The notes: generated from the sequence alone by a model not told the origin. 64,000 nt of DNA from Theropithecus gelada (GCF_003255815.1 NC_037670.1:32125154-32189153), one strand, 5' to 3'. Positions 1 to 11,179 are shown, numbered from the stretch's first letter. Translations and numbers: made by a program.

Positions 1-1050
1 ACAACTGATAATGGGCTGTTATCCAAAATACACAAAAGTTTCTTAAAATTCAACAATAAGAAATGAATGACTAGATTCAAAAGTAGACAAAAGACCTGAA
101 CAAACACTTCATTGAAGAATATGTACAGATGGCAAATAGGCATATGAAAATATGCTCAACATCATATTTCATTAGGGAATTGCAGATTAAAATTATAACG
201 AAGTATTAGCAAAAACCTACTAGAATGGTCATTGACAATGCCAAACGCTGACAAGGATGTAGAGTAACAGGAACTCTCATCTACCAGATGGTGAGAATGC
301 CAAATTGTGGTTTCTTTGAAAGACAATTTGGTGGTATCTTACAAAACTAAACATACTCTCATCACATAACCCAGCAGTAACACTCTATCATTTGCATAAA
401 GGAATTGAAAATATATGTCCATACAAAAACTTGCACACGAATGTTTATAGCAGATTTATTCATAGTTGTTAAAACTTGGAAGCCAACCAGATGTCCTTCA
501 TCCTTCAGTAGGTGAATTGACAAATAAACTGTTGTACATTTAGACAACGAAATACTATCCAGCACTTACAAGAAATGAGCTGTCCAGTCCTGAAAAGACC
601 TGGAGAAGCCGAAATGCAAATTACTGAGTGAAAGCAGCTAATCTGAAAAGGCTATATACTGTATCATTCCAACTCCGTGACAATCTGGAAAAGGCAAAAC
701 TATAAAGACAGTTAAGAGTTCATTAGTTGAGGGGAGGGAGGAATGAAGAGATGGAGCACAGAGGAGATTTAGGGCAGTGAAACTATTCTATATATTTAGT
801 GGTGGCTACATGTTATTAAATATTTTTCAAAATCCATAGATTGTACAACACCATGAATAAACCCTAATGTAAATTATGGAATTTAGGTGGTGATGTGTCA
901 ATATAGGTTCATCAATTGTAACAAATGTACCACCCTGGTGGGGGATGTTCATAATGGGGGTGCATGGGTGAGGGGAGGGTATGTATAGGAACTCTGTGCT
1001 CTGCTCAGTTTTTTTGTGAATGTAAAACTCCTTTAAAAATAAATTCTATT
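1..1050 (+). mobile_element. Old L1 3' end (L1M/L1ME-type), 5' truncated by window edge
   Basis: The sequence follows the L1 ORF2 C-terminal region and 3' UTR in sense: the region around 120-180 (cacttcattgaag..., then the 'gctcaacatcat' block), the repeated-visit block near 430-560 and the closing 'ttaaaaataaattctatt' tail. It is heavily mutated with stops in all frames, as expected for a mammalian-wide L1M copy. No coding capacity is left. Boundaries are by eye. Confidence 0.75.
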
Positions 1051-1142
1051 AAGTAATTTATATATGCTCCCCAATAAATTAATAAAATAACTGTAGTTTT
1101 TTAAAGAAAGGATAAATCTAAAAGTAAGACTATGTGACAGGT

Positions 1143-1446
1143 GGTTTTGTTTGTTTGTTTGTTTTAGATGGAGTCTCACGCTGTTTCCCAGGCTGGAGAG
1201 GGCAGTGGTGCCATCTCGGCTCACTGCAGCTTCCGCCTCCCGGTTTCAAGCGATTCTCTTGCCTCAGTCTCCCAAATAGCTGGGACTACAGGCGCACGCC
1301 ACCATGCCCAGCTAATTTCTGTATTTTTAGTAGAGAAGGGGTTTCACTATGTTGGACAGGCTGGTCTCAAACTCCTGACCTCATGATCCACCTGCCTCGG
1401 CCTCCTGAAGTTCTGGGATTACAGGTGTGAGCCACCTCGCTTGGTG
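1143..1446 (-). mobile_element. Alu (older S/J-like), antisense
   Basis: Full dimer read in reverse: T-rich head, 'gatggagtctc', both arms, and a degraded 'gagccacctcgcttggtg' end. It is flanked by an imperfect 12-bp target-site duplication, tatgtgacaggt at 1131-1142 and tatatgacaggt at 1447-1458. Open frames of 72-98 codons that cross it are Alu readthrough, not genes. Confidence 0.93.
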
Positions 1447-1458
1447 TATATGACAGGT

Positions 1459-2099
1459 TTTATAGAGTCTATAAAATATAACACAAAGCAGTGATTTACA
1501 AACTCACTTTTAGCCATAGAAATCTAACTTCTGACAAAATAGTACCAACAAGTTCATAGTGTTAAATGGAAAAAGCTGAGTTGCTATCAATTAAATTGAT
1601 ATTTTCTGAAAATAGAGCTTCCCAGTGTAATGTTACAATGATTCTACCTGCTTACTATTTCTAGGGATTAAAAGAGGACACTTTGCAAAACACTGAAAAA
1701 AACACTTCAAGTTATAGCTGAACCTACTTTTATTAATTTACTAGAAGTATTCAAATTTAGTCAGACTAGCTAATTTAAAAATAAAAGTTGCTTTATGTGT
1801 AAATGTTTAATAGAGTTATTTTTAAAAGGCTGATTTAAAAAATTGTTCGGCCAAATTCAACTAAGTTTCCAAGCCAAATTTTCTGAGTATTAATGTCTTC
1901 ACCCTAATGTAAAATAAAAGATGACTTTGGAAAGTTATAATGAGTCATAACATCTTATATTTGTATGAGGCCTTATAATTTACAATGAGCTTTTTAAGTG
2001 TTTTCTTTCTTCTCTTAAAAACTCCATGTGAAGCAGTTATTAAAATAATTCCTGTTAAATTGCTAAATCAAAAATTGTGAAAGGACAACAAGTACAGAA
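1459..2099. other. AT-rich DNA, nothing recognised
   Basis: No repeat family, open frame or motif could be supported here. It lies between an Alu and the inverted segment of the next L1. Confidence 0.5.
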
Positions 2100-3325
2100 T
2101 TTATTCAATGTTAATTGCCAATATCCGTTGTCTGTATATACATGGGTTTACTTTTGGGGTCTGTCTTATATTTCTTTTTGTTTGTTTGTTTTTGAGACAG
2201 TGTCTCACTCTGTCATCCAGGCTGGAGTGCAGTGACGTGGTATTGGCTCACTGCAACCTCCACCTCTTGGATTCTAGAGATTCTCCTGCCTCAGTCTCCT
2301 GAATAGCTGACACTACAGGCATGCTCCACCATGCCCAGCTAATTTTTGTATTTTAGGAAAGACGGAGTTTTGCCATGTTGGCCAGACTGGTCTCGAACTC
2401 CTGGCCTCAGGTAATTCACCCTCCTCTCTCTCCCAAGTGCTGGGATTACAGGTGTGAGCCACCGCACCTGGTCTGTTTCATTGGTTTATATATCTTTGTT
2501 ATGCCATCTCATACTGTTTTAATTATTGTGTTTTTATAATATATTTTGAAATCAGAAATTGTGATGCCTCTAGCTTTGTTCTTTTTTTCTCAAGATTGCT
2601 TTGGGTGTTTTGGGTCCTTTGTGGTTTTATATTAATTTCAGAAGTATTTTTCTTATTTCTATGAAAACTGTCACTGGGATTTTATAGGTATTGCATTAAA
2701 TGTGTAGACCACTTTGGGTAATATGGACATTTTAATAATATTGTTACCCAGTTCATAAACATCAGAAATCTTTCCATTTATTTTGTTTTCTTTAATTTCT
2801 TTCATAAATGCTTTGTTGCTTTCAATGTACAAGTCTTTCCTCTTCTTAAATTTATCCCTATTTTATTCTTTTTGATACTATCACAAATAGAATTATTTTC
2901 TTAATTTCCATTTTAGATAGTTTGTTGTCAGTGCATATAAACACAACTGACTTTTGTATGTTGATTTTGTATCTTGAACCTTTATTGAATTTTTTTATTT
3001 TCTTGCAACAGCTTTTCTGTGAAGCCTTTAGGGTTTTCTGTGCATAAGATCACGCCATTTGTATGGATAATTTTACTTCTTCCTTTCTGATTTGTATGAT
3101 TTTTATTTCTTTTTCTTGTCTAATTATTCTGTCTAGAACTTCAAGTAGCATTTTATATATAAATGGCCAGAATGAGCATCCTTGACTTGTTCTTGATTTT
3201 AGAGGAAAACCTTTCCATTTTTTTTTTTTACAATTGAGTATATTAGCTGTGGGATTTTCATATGTGGCCAGCATTGTATTGTGGTAAATTCCTTCTATAC
3301 CTAGTCTTTTGGGAGTTGTCATATT
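2100..3325 (-). mobile_element. Inverted 5' segment of an L1M/L1MB element
   Basis: This is antisense L1 ORF2: 'catgggtttacttttgg' near 2142, 'gttctttttttctcaagattgctttgg' region near 2578-2605, and the 'ccttctatacctagtc' block near 3291. An Alu at 2174-2473 splits it; the L1 text resumes directly on the other side. It abuts a sense L1 segment at about 3326 whose ORF2 position continues from its distal end, so the two are one insertion with a 5' inversion. Left boundary is approximate. Confidence 0.75.
2174..2473 (-). mobile_element. Alu, antisense, inserted in the inverted L1
   Basis: Starts with T/G-rich head and 'gagacagtgtctcactctg', continues through both monomers and ends 'gagccaccgcacctggtc'. 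Several diverged positions suggest an older S or J copy. L1 ORF2 antisense text flanks it on both sides. Confidence 0.93.
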
Positions 3326-4640
3326 GTGGCAAGCATATGCAATGGGGAAAGCAGTCTCTTCAACAAACAATGTTGGAAGAACTGGATAGCCACATGAAAA
3401 AAAAATAATATCAGACCCTTGATTTATACTATATATGAAAATCAACTCAAAATGGATTAAAGACTAACCTAAGACCTGAAACTTAAAACATGTAGGAGAA
3501 AACATAGGAGAAAAACTTCATGACATCATTGGTCTTGGCTATGATACCTTGGATATGACACCAAAAGCACAAGCAGAAAAAGCATAATAGACAAGTGGTA
3601 CTACATCAAACTAAAGAGTTTCTTCACAGCAAGGGAAATAATCAACAGCATTGAAAGGCAGCTTACGGAGTCAGAGGCAATATTTGTAAATCATATGTAT
3701 GTTAAGGGATTAATAATCACAATATATATAACCTAATAACTAAATTTTAAAAATCCAAACAAATAACTCAATTATAAATGGGCAAAAGACCGTAATAGGC
3801 ATTTCTCCAGAGAAGAGATATAAATGACCAACAGGTACATGAAAAGATGCTCAACATCACTAATTATCAGGGCAATGCAAATCAAAACCACAATGAGACA
3901 CTATCTCATACCTATTATGATGGCTATTATTAAAAAGACAACCACTGATGAGGACATGGAGAAATTGGAACCTCTGTACACTGTTGGTGGAAATGTAAAA
4001 TGGTGCAGCCACTATGGATAATGGTATGAACATTCCTCAAAATATTAAAATGTAAAGCCACCATATGATTCAGCCATCACACTTCTGGGCATCTATTTAA
4101 AATAATTGAAATAGATGGAATTGTTTCATTTAATTCAAATAATTGGAATGTAGGAGATATTTGCACTCCCATCTTTGTTGCAGCATTATTCAAAATAGCC
4201 AAGATATGAAAACTACCTAAATGTTTATTGGCTGATCAATAAATAAGAACATGTAGTATATACATACAATGGAATATTTTTCAGCCTTAAAAAAGAAGGA
4301 AATCCTGGCATATACAACAATATAGATGAACCTGGAAGACATTATGCTAAGTGAAATAAGCCAATAAGTATGATTCTACTTACATGAGGTATTTAAAATG
4401 GCAACTTATAGAAGCAGAAAGTAGAATGGTGGTTGCCAGGGGCTGAAGAAAGGGAGAACTGGGAAATTGCTACTCAATGGATGTAACGTATCAGTAATGC
4501 AAGAAGAATAAGCTCTGAGATCTGCTGTACAACATAATGCCTATATTTAACTATGCTGTGTTGTGCACTTAAAAATTTGTTAAGAGAGTGAATTTCATGT
4601 TAAGTGTTTTTATAGCAATAAAAAATAAATAAATTACAGG
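3326..4640 (+). mobile_element. Sense 3' part of the same L1M/L1MB element
   Basis: It begins with the ORF2 block 'caatggggaaagcagtctc', runs through the ORF2 C-terminus (an open stretch of 65 codons at 3824-4021 is part of it) and the 3' UTR ('ggtggttgccaggggctg' near 4430) and ends in an A-rich tail near 4620-4640. Stops and indels make it non-coding. Confidence 0.85.
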
Positions 4641-5120
4641 TCTTCCAGGAAAAGAAAACAAAGTAGAAACCAAAAATACAAAGTTGTTTCCAAATAAATT
4701 CAAGACATGAGTTGGCTCTAGAGAAAAAGGTGAATGAGGTTTTTAGTTATGAGAACAATCTCATCATTTCATTGACTGAAAGATCAGGTGTATAATTAGA
4801 GAACCAGAGCACACTCAGGTTACTTGTGACTATCATGAATACATTTCAGTGAAGACAAGGACACTGAGGACGTGGAATTCATTGCTCATTAAATGCCCAA
4901 AACTGATTTGTGGAAATGTCTAACTCCATAGAAAACTAAAAGGAAACATTTTTACAATCACAAAAGAATCCTGTTATGTAAGAGAGCAAGATAATAAATG
5001 CTTTTGTATAAATTATTGTGGAGATAGGAGAGCGAATAAAAGAGATATGCTTTCATAAGTATTAGTGGTATGGATTCTTGGAGAGGTGATGACATGTGAC
5101 TTAAGAATAGTTATCAGTGA
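4641..5120. other. Unassigned DNA upstream of the KAP-like stretch
   Basis: No repeat or gene is recognised. A TATA-like 'gtataaatta' near 5005 and 'gaataaaaga' near 5034 lie upstream of the KAP-like stretch but are not strong enough to call a promoter in such AT-rich DNA. Confidence 0.4.
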
Positions 5121-5342
5121 TTCTCCAAATCCTATTACCATATATGACACCTATTGTATAAACACTTTTAGATGCTGGAATTATGCTCCTGGCGATAGCT
5201 GTGGAGGTGAAGGTTTAGGAGACCATCCTAAACCTTCCAAACCCTATTACCATACATGGAACCTATTGCATAAACACCTTTAATGCTGGAATTATGTCCT
5301 TGGCTGTAGCTGTAGAGGTGAAGGTTTAGGAAACCATAAGAA
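5121..5342 (+). repeat. Two-copy tandem duplication, unit about 111 bp
   Basis: The blocks 'cctattacca', 'acctattg', 'gctggaattatg' and 'ggtgaaggtttagga' occur in the same order twice, offset by 111-112 bp (for example 5131 and 5243; 5206 and 5317). The copies are roughly four-fifths identical by eye, so the duplication is old. A 111-bp unit equals 37 codons and keeps the frame. Confidence 0.9.
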
Positions 5343-5415
5343 TGGCTGTAGTTCTGACCATGGCTGGTTACTACTATGGATCTAACAAAAGCTGTGGTTG
5401 TAGCTGACCTTTTTA
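5121..5415 (+). pseudogene. Possible decayed high Gly/Tyr keratin-associated protein gene
   Basis: Two related stretches read Gly/Cys/Ser-rich on the plus strand: near 5187-5225 PGDSCGGEGLGDH, and near 5300-5336 LGCSCRGEGLGNH followed by KNGCSSDHG. Near 5365-5406, in a different frame, GYYYGSNKSCGCS precedes a stop. The spacing of Gly, Cys and aromatic-like codons resembles the small KAP genes (KAP6, 8, 20, 21 types), where Tyr codons TAT/TAC could have become GAT, GAA and AAC. There is no single open frame, the pieces lie in different frames, and no convincing ATG or TATA box is present. The window otherwise belongs to the KAP cluster, and the plus strand is the one expected for the KRTAP21 side if this lies beyond KRTAP20-3. 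It could also be chance composition in a duplicated non-coding unit, so this is a tentative call. Confidence 0.35.
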
Positions 5416-6637
5416 AAAAGACAACTGTATGCTTATTATTACTGAATACTTCAGGAATACACAAAATGTGAAGACCTTCCTGCTGGCTGAAACAAAGAAG
5501 AACCTAGCACAATTAACAGAAACAGAGCAAATGCTTATTTCCAAATCTTTTCAGCTTTTTGTATCGTGCTACAGCATTTCTAGTACTCTTCCCTTTACCT
5601 CATTTCAGTTTTTATTCTAAATTGGATCATGGAAAATATTTTCTCATAATTAAATGTACTTAGTTTTATATGTAATTTAAAAATACTATCTGCTTCTTTT
5701 ATGCACAAAAACGTACCTGCTTTAGGGCATGATATGTTACCTTCTGGTATGATTTTTTCTATACTATTTCTGATTGAGACCAGAAAAAATATATGTTGCC
5801 ATATTCAAGACTGTAAGTCTCTCTTTTTAGCCAAAAAGTTAGCAAAATTTTATTAAAATTACGCTGGCCATTTTTCTTTTCATTTTTTTAAAATTTCAAA
5901 TAAACTGCTCTCAAGCTCCCTGGTAGTATAAGCTAGAAACTTGCTTTATCCTGTAAAGATCTCTTTTTCATATCATTCGCCCTAAAGTGCAAGCCATGAG
6001 CCAAGTTTGGTTATGTTCTGGCTTCCTATATCTATTCCATGCATTTTGATGCAGGTATAATTACCTGTGGAGACCTGACACTACAACTGGATGACAGGGA
6101 GATGCACTTTTGGAAGTTGATTCACAATGAAAGACTGTGTCCCTGTGGGTATTTTCAGGAGAAACAGATATGCTAAATTTAAACGGAAAAATTTTCTCCA
6201 AAAGTATTCTATAAATAGTTTTGGTGTTCTTGAATGACATACCTGGAAGAAATTCCACATATAACTTTGTCCCTAATACCACTATAACAGAATGTAGCAG
6301 TGTTCATAAGTATGGCCTGAGACTTTGGGGGTCGCCATGTTTCTCCTAGGGTGCTAGTTTTATAGGTCAAAATTAGTCTTATAATAATAACAGGACATTT
6401 TTGCTTTATTTACTCTCATTCTCTCATGAGTATGTAATTTAGTTTTTCAGAAGGTACATGAAATATGATGACATCCTTTTCATGAAGGCCAACGTGTTTT
6501 CTAGAATTTTCTAAGGCAGTCAGTTTAGCATATAAATTTGTGCATTTTGAATAAATAGTTCAGTTTGTTTTAAGTACTTCTGTGCTTTTAACCAGTGGTC
6601 TATCAATACTTGCTGCAATTTCTGCTTGTCATGATAC
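5416..6637. other. Unassigned, mostly single-copy DNA
   Basis: No repeat family was recognised. Short open frames (for example 63 codons at 5429-5620) have no recognisable product. Confidence 0.4.
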
Positions 6638-7440
6638 TGAAGCAGGATATTTCCCTGGCTGCTTTGCACGTTGGAACTGAAGTACAGGGGTGCTGGAAAT
6701 AGCCTGACCCTTCGGTGCTGGCAGGGATGAATTCCGTTCACTCAGACCCGCTGTGCTTCACACCTCATGGGAGAGGGAATGCAGGTGAGCGGGTGCAGGA
6801 CTTGAGGTGAGCGCTTTTGGATGTTGGTGGGAGCAAAACTGCCCATGATCCCTGAAGTCTCAGAAGGAGCGTTATAATGCCCTTTTAGCTCTGCTGTCTA
6901 CAGACAGCTTAAGTGTTAACAGCTCAGTGGAGTGTCAGTGTGACAGCCTTTTGCACCCACACCCAAGTTCTTGTCTGGTGTTCAGGAGGAATGAAGTCAC
7001 ATGAATGAACTGAAGATAGTAAATGCAGGGGATTTTATTGCTGATGAAAGTGGCTCTCAGCAGGAAGAGGAGCTGAAAAGGGGACAGAGAGGGAAGTTAA
7101 TCTTCCCCTGAAGTCTGCCCATCCCCTGATTGGACTCCTCTGCAAAGCTACGCCATCAAGCCATCCCTCTGAAGTCAACCCATTTCTCTCTGATATCCAA
7201 TCACAGTCTCTAACATTCAGCTGCTTCTCCTCACTGCTGGTTGAACCTGGGGTATATAAGGGTACAGGATAGGGAGTGGAGCAGGCCATGGGTGGTTTGG
7301 TTTTGGAAAATGCAATGTTCAAGCAGGAAACCAGATATGTAAGTTCTCACTGTGGGCTGCAATTCCAGGCTTAAGAGTGGGGCACTCCCTGGGAACCTGC
7401 ACTCTTCTGCTGAGAATGTCCCTGCCTCCTTTCCCTATCA
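6638..7440 (-). mobile_element. Solo LTR, ERV1-like, copy 1
   Basis: Reads TG...CA on the minus strand (right edge 'ccctatca', left edge 'tgaagcagg') and is flanked by a perfect 4-bp duplication, atac at 6634-6637 and 7441-7444, the length typical of class I (ERV1) retroviral integrations. A related copy lies at 21312-22034. It contains a TATA-like box and a polyadenylation hexamer in LTR order. There is no internal sequence, so this is a solo LTR left by recombination. I could not name the family. Confidence 0.8.
7253..7258 (-). promoter_or_regulatory. TATA-like box of LTR copy 1
   Basis: 'tatata' lies about 180 bp inside the LTR's 5' edge (7440). A polyadenylation hexamer AATAAA on the minus strand (tttatt, 7034-7039) lies about 210 bp further along the LTR. 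The same arrangement occurs in the second copy. This supports U3-R order; activity is unknown. Confidence 0.55.
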
Positions 7441-7514
7441 ATACTGATAGATGCAGGAACATTTTATAAAATTCAGCAATTTTCTGAATTTTAGGTGGAG
7501 AAGGAAACTGTGTT

Positions 7515-7905
7515 AGCTTTCTAGAACTTCTGGAACAAATTACTGCAAACTTGTTGGTTTAAAACAACAGAAAGTTATTTTCTCACAGTTCTGAATAATG
7601 AAATCAAGGTGTGAGAAAGACCACACTCCCTCTGAAAACTTTAAGGGAGAACCTTTTCTTCCCTCTTTCAGCTTCTAATGGCCCCTAGTATTTCTTGGCT
7701 TGTGGCAGCATCACTTCAATCTGGTTTTACATGGTCTTCTTCCTTGTGTCTCTGTGTCTCCTTTCCATCTCTCTCATCATTGTATTTAGATCCTATGTGA
7801 ATCCAGGAAGATCTCATGATGAGATTCTTGCTTTAATTACATCTGAGGTTTTCAATGAACATATTGTGGGCAGGCACAATTTAACCCATGACACTGCCTT
7901 AACTT
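7515..7905 (-). mobile_element. MLT1-type MaLR LTR, antisense
   Basis: The text matches reversed MLT1 (C/D-like): 'gttagctttctagaacttctgg', 'ttaaaacaacagaaagtt', 'ccaggaagatctcatgatgagattcttgctttaattacatctg' region near 7804-7846. A 70-codon open frame at 7695-7907 runs along it by chance. Boundaries approximate. Confidence 0.7.
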
Positions 7906-7955
7906 GACAAGAGATAACTGCCAAAAACCCAAATGAAACTTCATTCTTCATGGGG

Positions 7956-8385
7956 TGTATTAGTTAAGGTTCCTCCAGAGAAACAGAACACACAGACTCA
8001 CAGGATATATAGATATAGAGCCAGAAATACATGTAGCGAGTTTGATTTTGCCTCACATGGTTCTGTGGGCTGGCACGTCTGAGATGTGTAAGGTTGGAGA
8101 GTAGGCTAGAAATTCTTGCTGGCATTGATGTTGCAGTCTTGTGTCTGAAGGCGGCCCGTGAGCAGAATTGCTTGCTCTACGGGGGACCTCAGTCTTTTCT
8201 CTTAAGGCCTTCAACTGACTGAGTGAGACCCGCCAAGGCTGTAGAGGGTAATTTGCTCTACTTAAAGTCTACTGATTTAAATGTTAATTATATCTAGTAA
8301 CACATTCACAGCAACATCTCGAATGGTGTTTGACCAACAAACTGACTACTATAACCTAGCCAAGTGGAGAAAATTAATCAAAACA
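7956..8385 (-). mobile_element. MLT2-type ERVL LTR, antisense
   Basis: 'tgtattagttaaggttcctcc' (7956 on) and 'ctcttaaggccttcaactgactg', 'tactgatttaaatgttaatta', 'caacatctcgaatggtgtttgacc' follow the reversed MLT2 consensus to 'cctagccaagt'. The middle shows scattered indels typical of an old copy. Confidence 0.8.
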
Positions 8386-8599
8386 CAGGGCAAAGTTAGA
8401 AACTTTTGTTATAATTTGGAGCTTCATCATCACTTCTATTCAGTAATGGCTTGTACATTGTAACCAGAACAATACCAAAACAACAACAAAAAAGAAATAG
8501 GAAGCATAAAGATTAGACAAGGGAAATGAAATTCATAAAGTGTAGCTTATGTGATTGTATTTATAAAAATAGCACAAATAAGCCTATATACAAGTTATA

Positions 8600-8808
8600 A
8601 GAAGTAGTACATATTAAGATGGATAGATATAAGTTTGATTTACAATAAGTTACTGTATGTCTATATGCCAATCACAATAAAAAAGTTTAAAAAATATTAT
8701 TTACAACAGCAAAAACATGACAATTTGGAATAAAATTAATAAATGAGGCATACATCATTTTGCAGGACATTTTATTGAATGGCATTAATGACTTTACAAT
8801 ATCTAACG
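8600..8808 (+). mobile_element. Old L1 (L1ME-like) ORF2 fragment, left part
   Basis: 'acaacagcaaaaacatgac...ggaataaaattaataaatgagg' follows L1M ORF2 in sense. It continues on the far side of the Alu/TA block at 9211. Heavily decayed. Confidence 0.55.
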
Positions 8809-8810
8809 CT

Positions 8811-8955
8811 GCTGGGCATGGTGGTGCACAACTGTAATCCCAGCAATTTGGGAGGCTGAGGGAGGACAATCACTTGAACCTGAGAGGTGGAGGTTGCAGT
8901 AAGCCAAGATCGTGCTACTGTACTCCAGCCTGAGTGACAGAGGGAGACTCCGTCT

Positions 8956-8988
<33 letters not shown>

Positions 8989-9128
8989 AGCCACACATGG
9001 TGGCATGTACCTGTAGTCCCAGCTACTTGGTGGATTGAAGTGAGAGATGCACTGGAGCTGGGGACATGATTGCTGCAGTGAGCTTGTGTCACACCACTGC
9101 ACTCCAGCTTGGGTGACAGAGTCAGACC
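8811..9128 (+). mobile_element. Rearranged Alu: two right-monomer units separated by a long A-tract
   Basis: 8811-8957 starts like an Alu 5' end but moves straight into the right-monomer text (with its extra 31-bp block) and ends in a run of about 29 A (8958-8986). 8987-9128 is again a right-arm fragment starting 'ttagccacacatgg' and ending 'gggtgacagagtcag'. A normal Alu has a left monomer lacking the extra block first. This is either a deleted Alu next to a second Alu fragment or a recombinant. Confidence 0.75.
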
Positions 9129-9129
9129 T

Positions 9130-9210
9130 CTCTCTCCCCCCCCATATATATACATATATATAAAAATATATATGTGTATGTATATATGTCTATATATATA
9201 TACATATATT
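9130..9210. repeat. TA/TATG-rich microsatellite
   Basis: Runs of 'tatata' with interspersed c and g after a short C-run, directly downstream of Alu material. Probably grew from an Alu tail. Confidence 0.9.
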
Positions 9211-10190
9211 AGACATGAATCCTTCAACAAGTTATTTGAACTTTCAATGACTAAATGTTATGTATACAAAAATATATTTATAGAAGTCAAATTGGAGTTA
9301 ATGGGAAAGTCATAAACTTAAGGCTGTCAGAAGAAAATACAGGAGGATATCTCTATGAACTGAAGATTGAAAGAATTTTTTCAATCACAAAGGGCACTAG
9401 AACACGAAATAAATTGTTGATACATTTGACTTTACTAAAATTGAATTTTTTTCCCACCAATTATGCTGGAAGAAAGTGAAAAAAAGTAAAAACACATACC
9501 CATAAATTGGGAGAAATTACTGGTATCATATAGAAGTGACTTAGATCAGATATCTAGGAAAAATATACTAATGTGACACATAAACACATGTGTATATAAC
9601 TATATATGTATTAATATATGTATGTGTATAGATGACACATAAAAACATGAAAAAATGAGCAAAAGATAGGAACAGATACTTTACAGAGGTGAAAACATGC
9701 AAGACAAGTAAACATCTTAAAAGATGCTCAAACTTACGAATAACAGAAACATCAAGAGCACAATGATATATATTTAAAACTAAAAAGATAATTCTAAGAG
9801 TTGTTGAGAAGGTAAAGCAATGAAAACTTCTATGTCATGTAGGTGGGAGTATAAATTGATACTACTGCTTTGGATCACAATTTGGCATTGTTTCCTGAAA
9901 CTAAATCTGAACATACTTTAGGAAAACCTTCAATTCTCCCCCAGGTGCTTAGAGACATGTGGAAGACCCTTTAGAGCAGTATTATTTGAAACTGCAAAAT
10001 AACACATCTCTTGTGGGCATATATAGAAGTATTTGGATGAGGTCAGATCACACAGGCTAATTCAATGGTATGGTTAAAATTCTAGCTCATAGAGTGAGTG
10101 GTGTGTTCATTATTATGCTTCAGAACTCATGTATAAATTACATATATTCCTTTATAGCATACATACTACTTATTTAAAAATAACAACAAA
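9211..10190 (+). mobile_element. Old L1 (L1ME/L1M5-like) 3' part
   Basis: Sense ORF2 C-terminal blocks ('ggaggatatctctatgaactg' region near 9342, 'aacttacgaataac' near 9731, 'ggtgggagtataaattgatac' near 9842) continue the fragment at 8600-8808. No reading frame survives. Confidence 0.65.
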
Positions 10191-10424
10191 ACTTTGTCTT
10201 TGAAGATGGATCAATAGAAAAGAATTTGGAGACCGTGAATATTTGTTTGATGTTCCAGAATTTTCTTTAATGAAAACCTAGTTCTACTTAAAGGTGCAGT
10301 CAATATTCATTCAGGTTAGAACCTTGATTAGCCTCCTAAAGGTTTACAAGAAGATGGCAGTCCTACTATCCCCTCACCCGGTTTATGTAACTTAGCAACA
10401 GGCAGACCCCAGAAATTCATACCT

Positions 10425-10815
10425 TCTGTTATAAGTGAATTGTATCTTCCTCCCCTAAACCTCCAATTCAGATGTTGAAACCCTTGTCCCTAATATGACT
10501 GTATTTGGAGAAAGGGCCTTTAAGGAGGTAAGTAATGTTAAATTGGGTCATAATCCAAAAGTGGGGCCCTAATGCAAAAGTATTGGTGGCCTTATAAGAA
10601 GAGGACGAGACACTAAGAGTGAAAAGGCCGTGTGAAGACACAACAAGAAAGTGGTCATCTCTAAGCCAGAGAGAGAGGCCTCACCGAAAACCTAGCTTGC
10701 TGGTACCTTGATCTTGGTCTTCCAGCCTCCGGAAATGTAAGAAAATAAATTTCTGTTGTTTAAGCCACCTAGTCTGTGGTATTCTGTTACGGGAACTTGA
10801 GCTTGCTAATACAAC
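10425..10815 (+). mobile_element. MLT1-type MaLR LTR
   Basis: 'cagatgttgaaacccttgtccc', 'gtatttggagaaagggcc', 'ccttataagaagag', 'agcctccggaaatgtaag', 'aaataaatttctgttgtttaagccacc' and a closing 'ctaataca' match the MLT1 order in sense. Confidence 0.85.
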
Positions 10816-11179
10816 TCCTCTATGCTAGACGTCAGGAAATTTGAAGAAAAATTCAGAGGTGCCTGTAATGGTTATCTGGTTTCTTGGTGAAATATTACTG
10901 CTAGTACTGTCTTTGCATTTGACATCTTACCGAGTCCAGATTATTTTACACATTTTCCTCCAGTATAATCATATTTTTAAAGCTGCTTGAAAGCTTTTAT
11001 GGAAAAAGCGGGATTAAACAGTCCATAAAGTTTATCATCTTATGTGTTAAGCCAGAAAGTTACTACAGTGGAAAATAGCCATTGCTGTGCCAGAGGGAGA
11101 ATGATAAAAAGCCTGTACAGGGCTACCCATTCTGCCTCTTTTCCTGTCTCCGTGCATTTTTGTCTATGTCAGAAAGTAT
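10816..11179. other. Unassigned DNA
   Basis: Nothing recognised between the MLT1 LTR and the next Alu. Confidence 0.4.

Noticed and set aside
1134..1430. 98- and 72-codon plus-strand frames
   Set aside because: They translate reversed Alu sequence; such frames occur in every antisense Alu, including those near 11.2, 12.6, 28.0, 36.8 and 52.9 kb.
5228..5464. 78-codon minus-strand frame over the KAP-like duplication
   Set aside because: The Gly/Cys pattern is on the plus strand; the minus-strand translation shows no KAP features.
5429..5620. Frame next to the KAP-like stretch as its continuation
   Set aside because: Starts after the last KAP-like stop and its composition (Leu, Phe, Ser, Lys) does not fit a KAP protein.
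7250..7260. TATA box as promoter of a host gene
   Set aside because: It lies in LTR position in both sister LTRs and no host exon follows.
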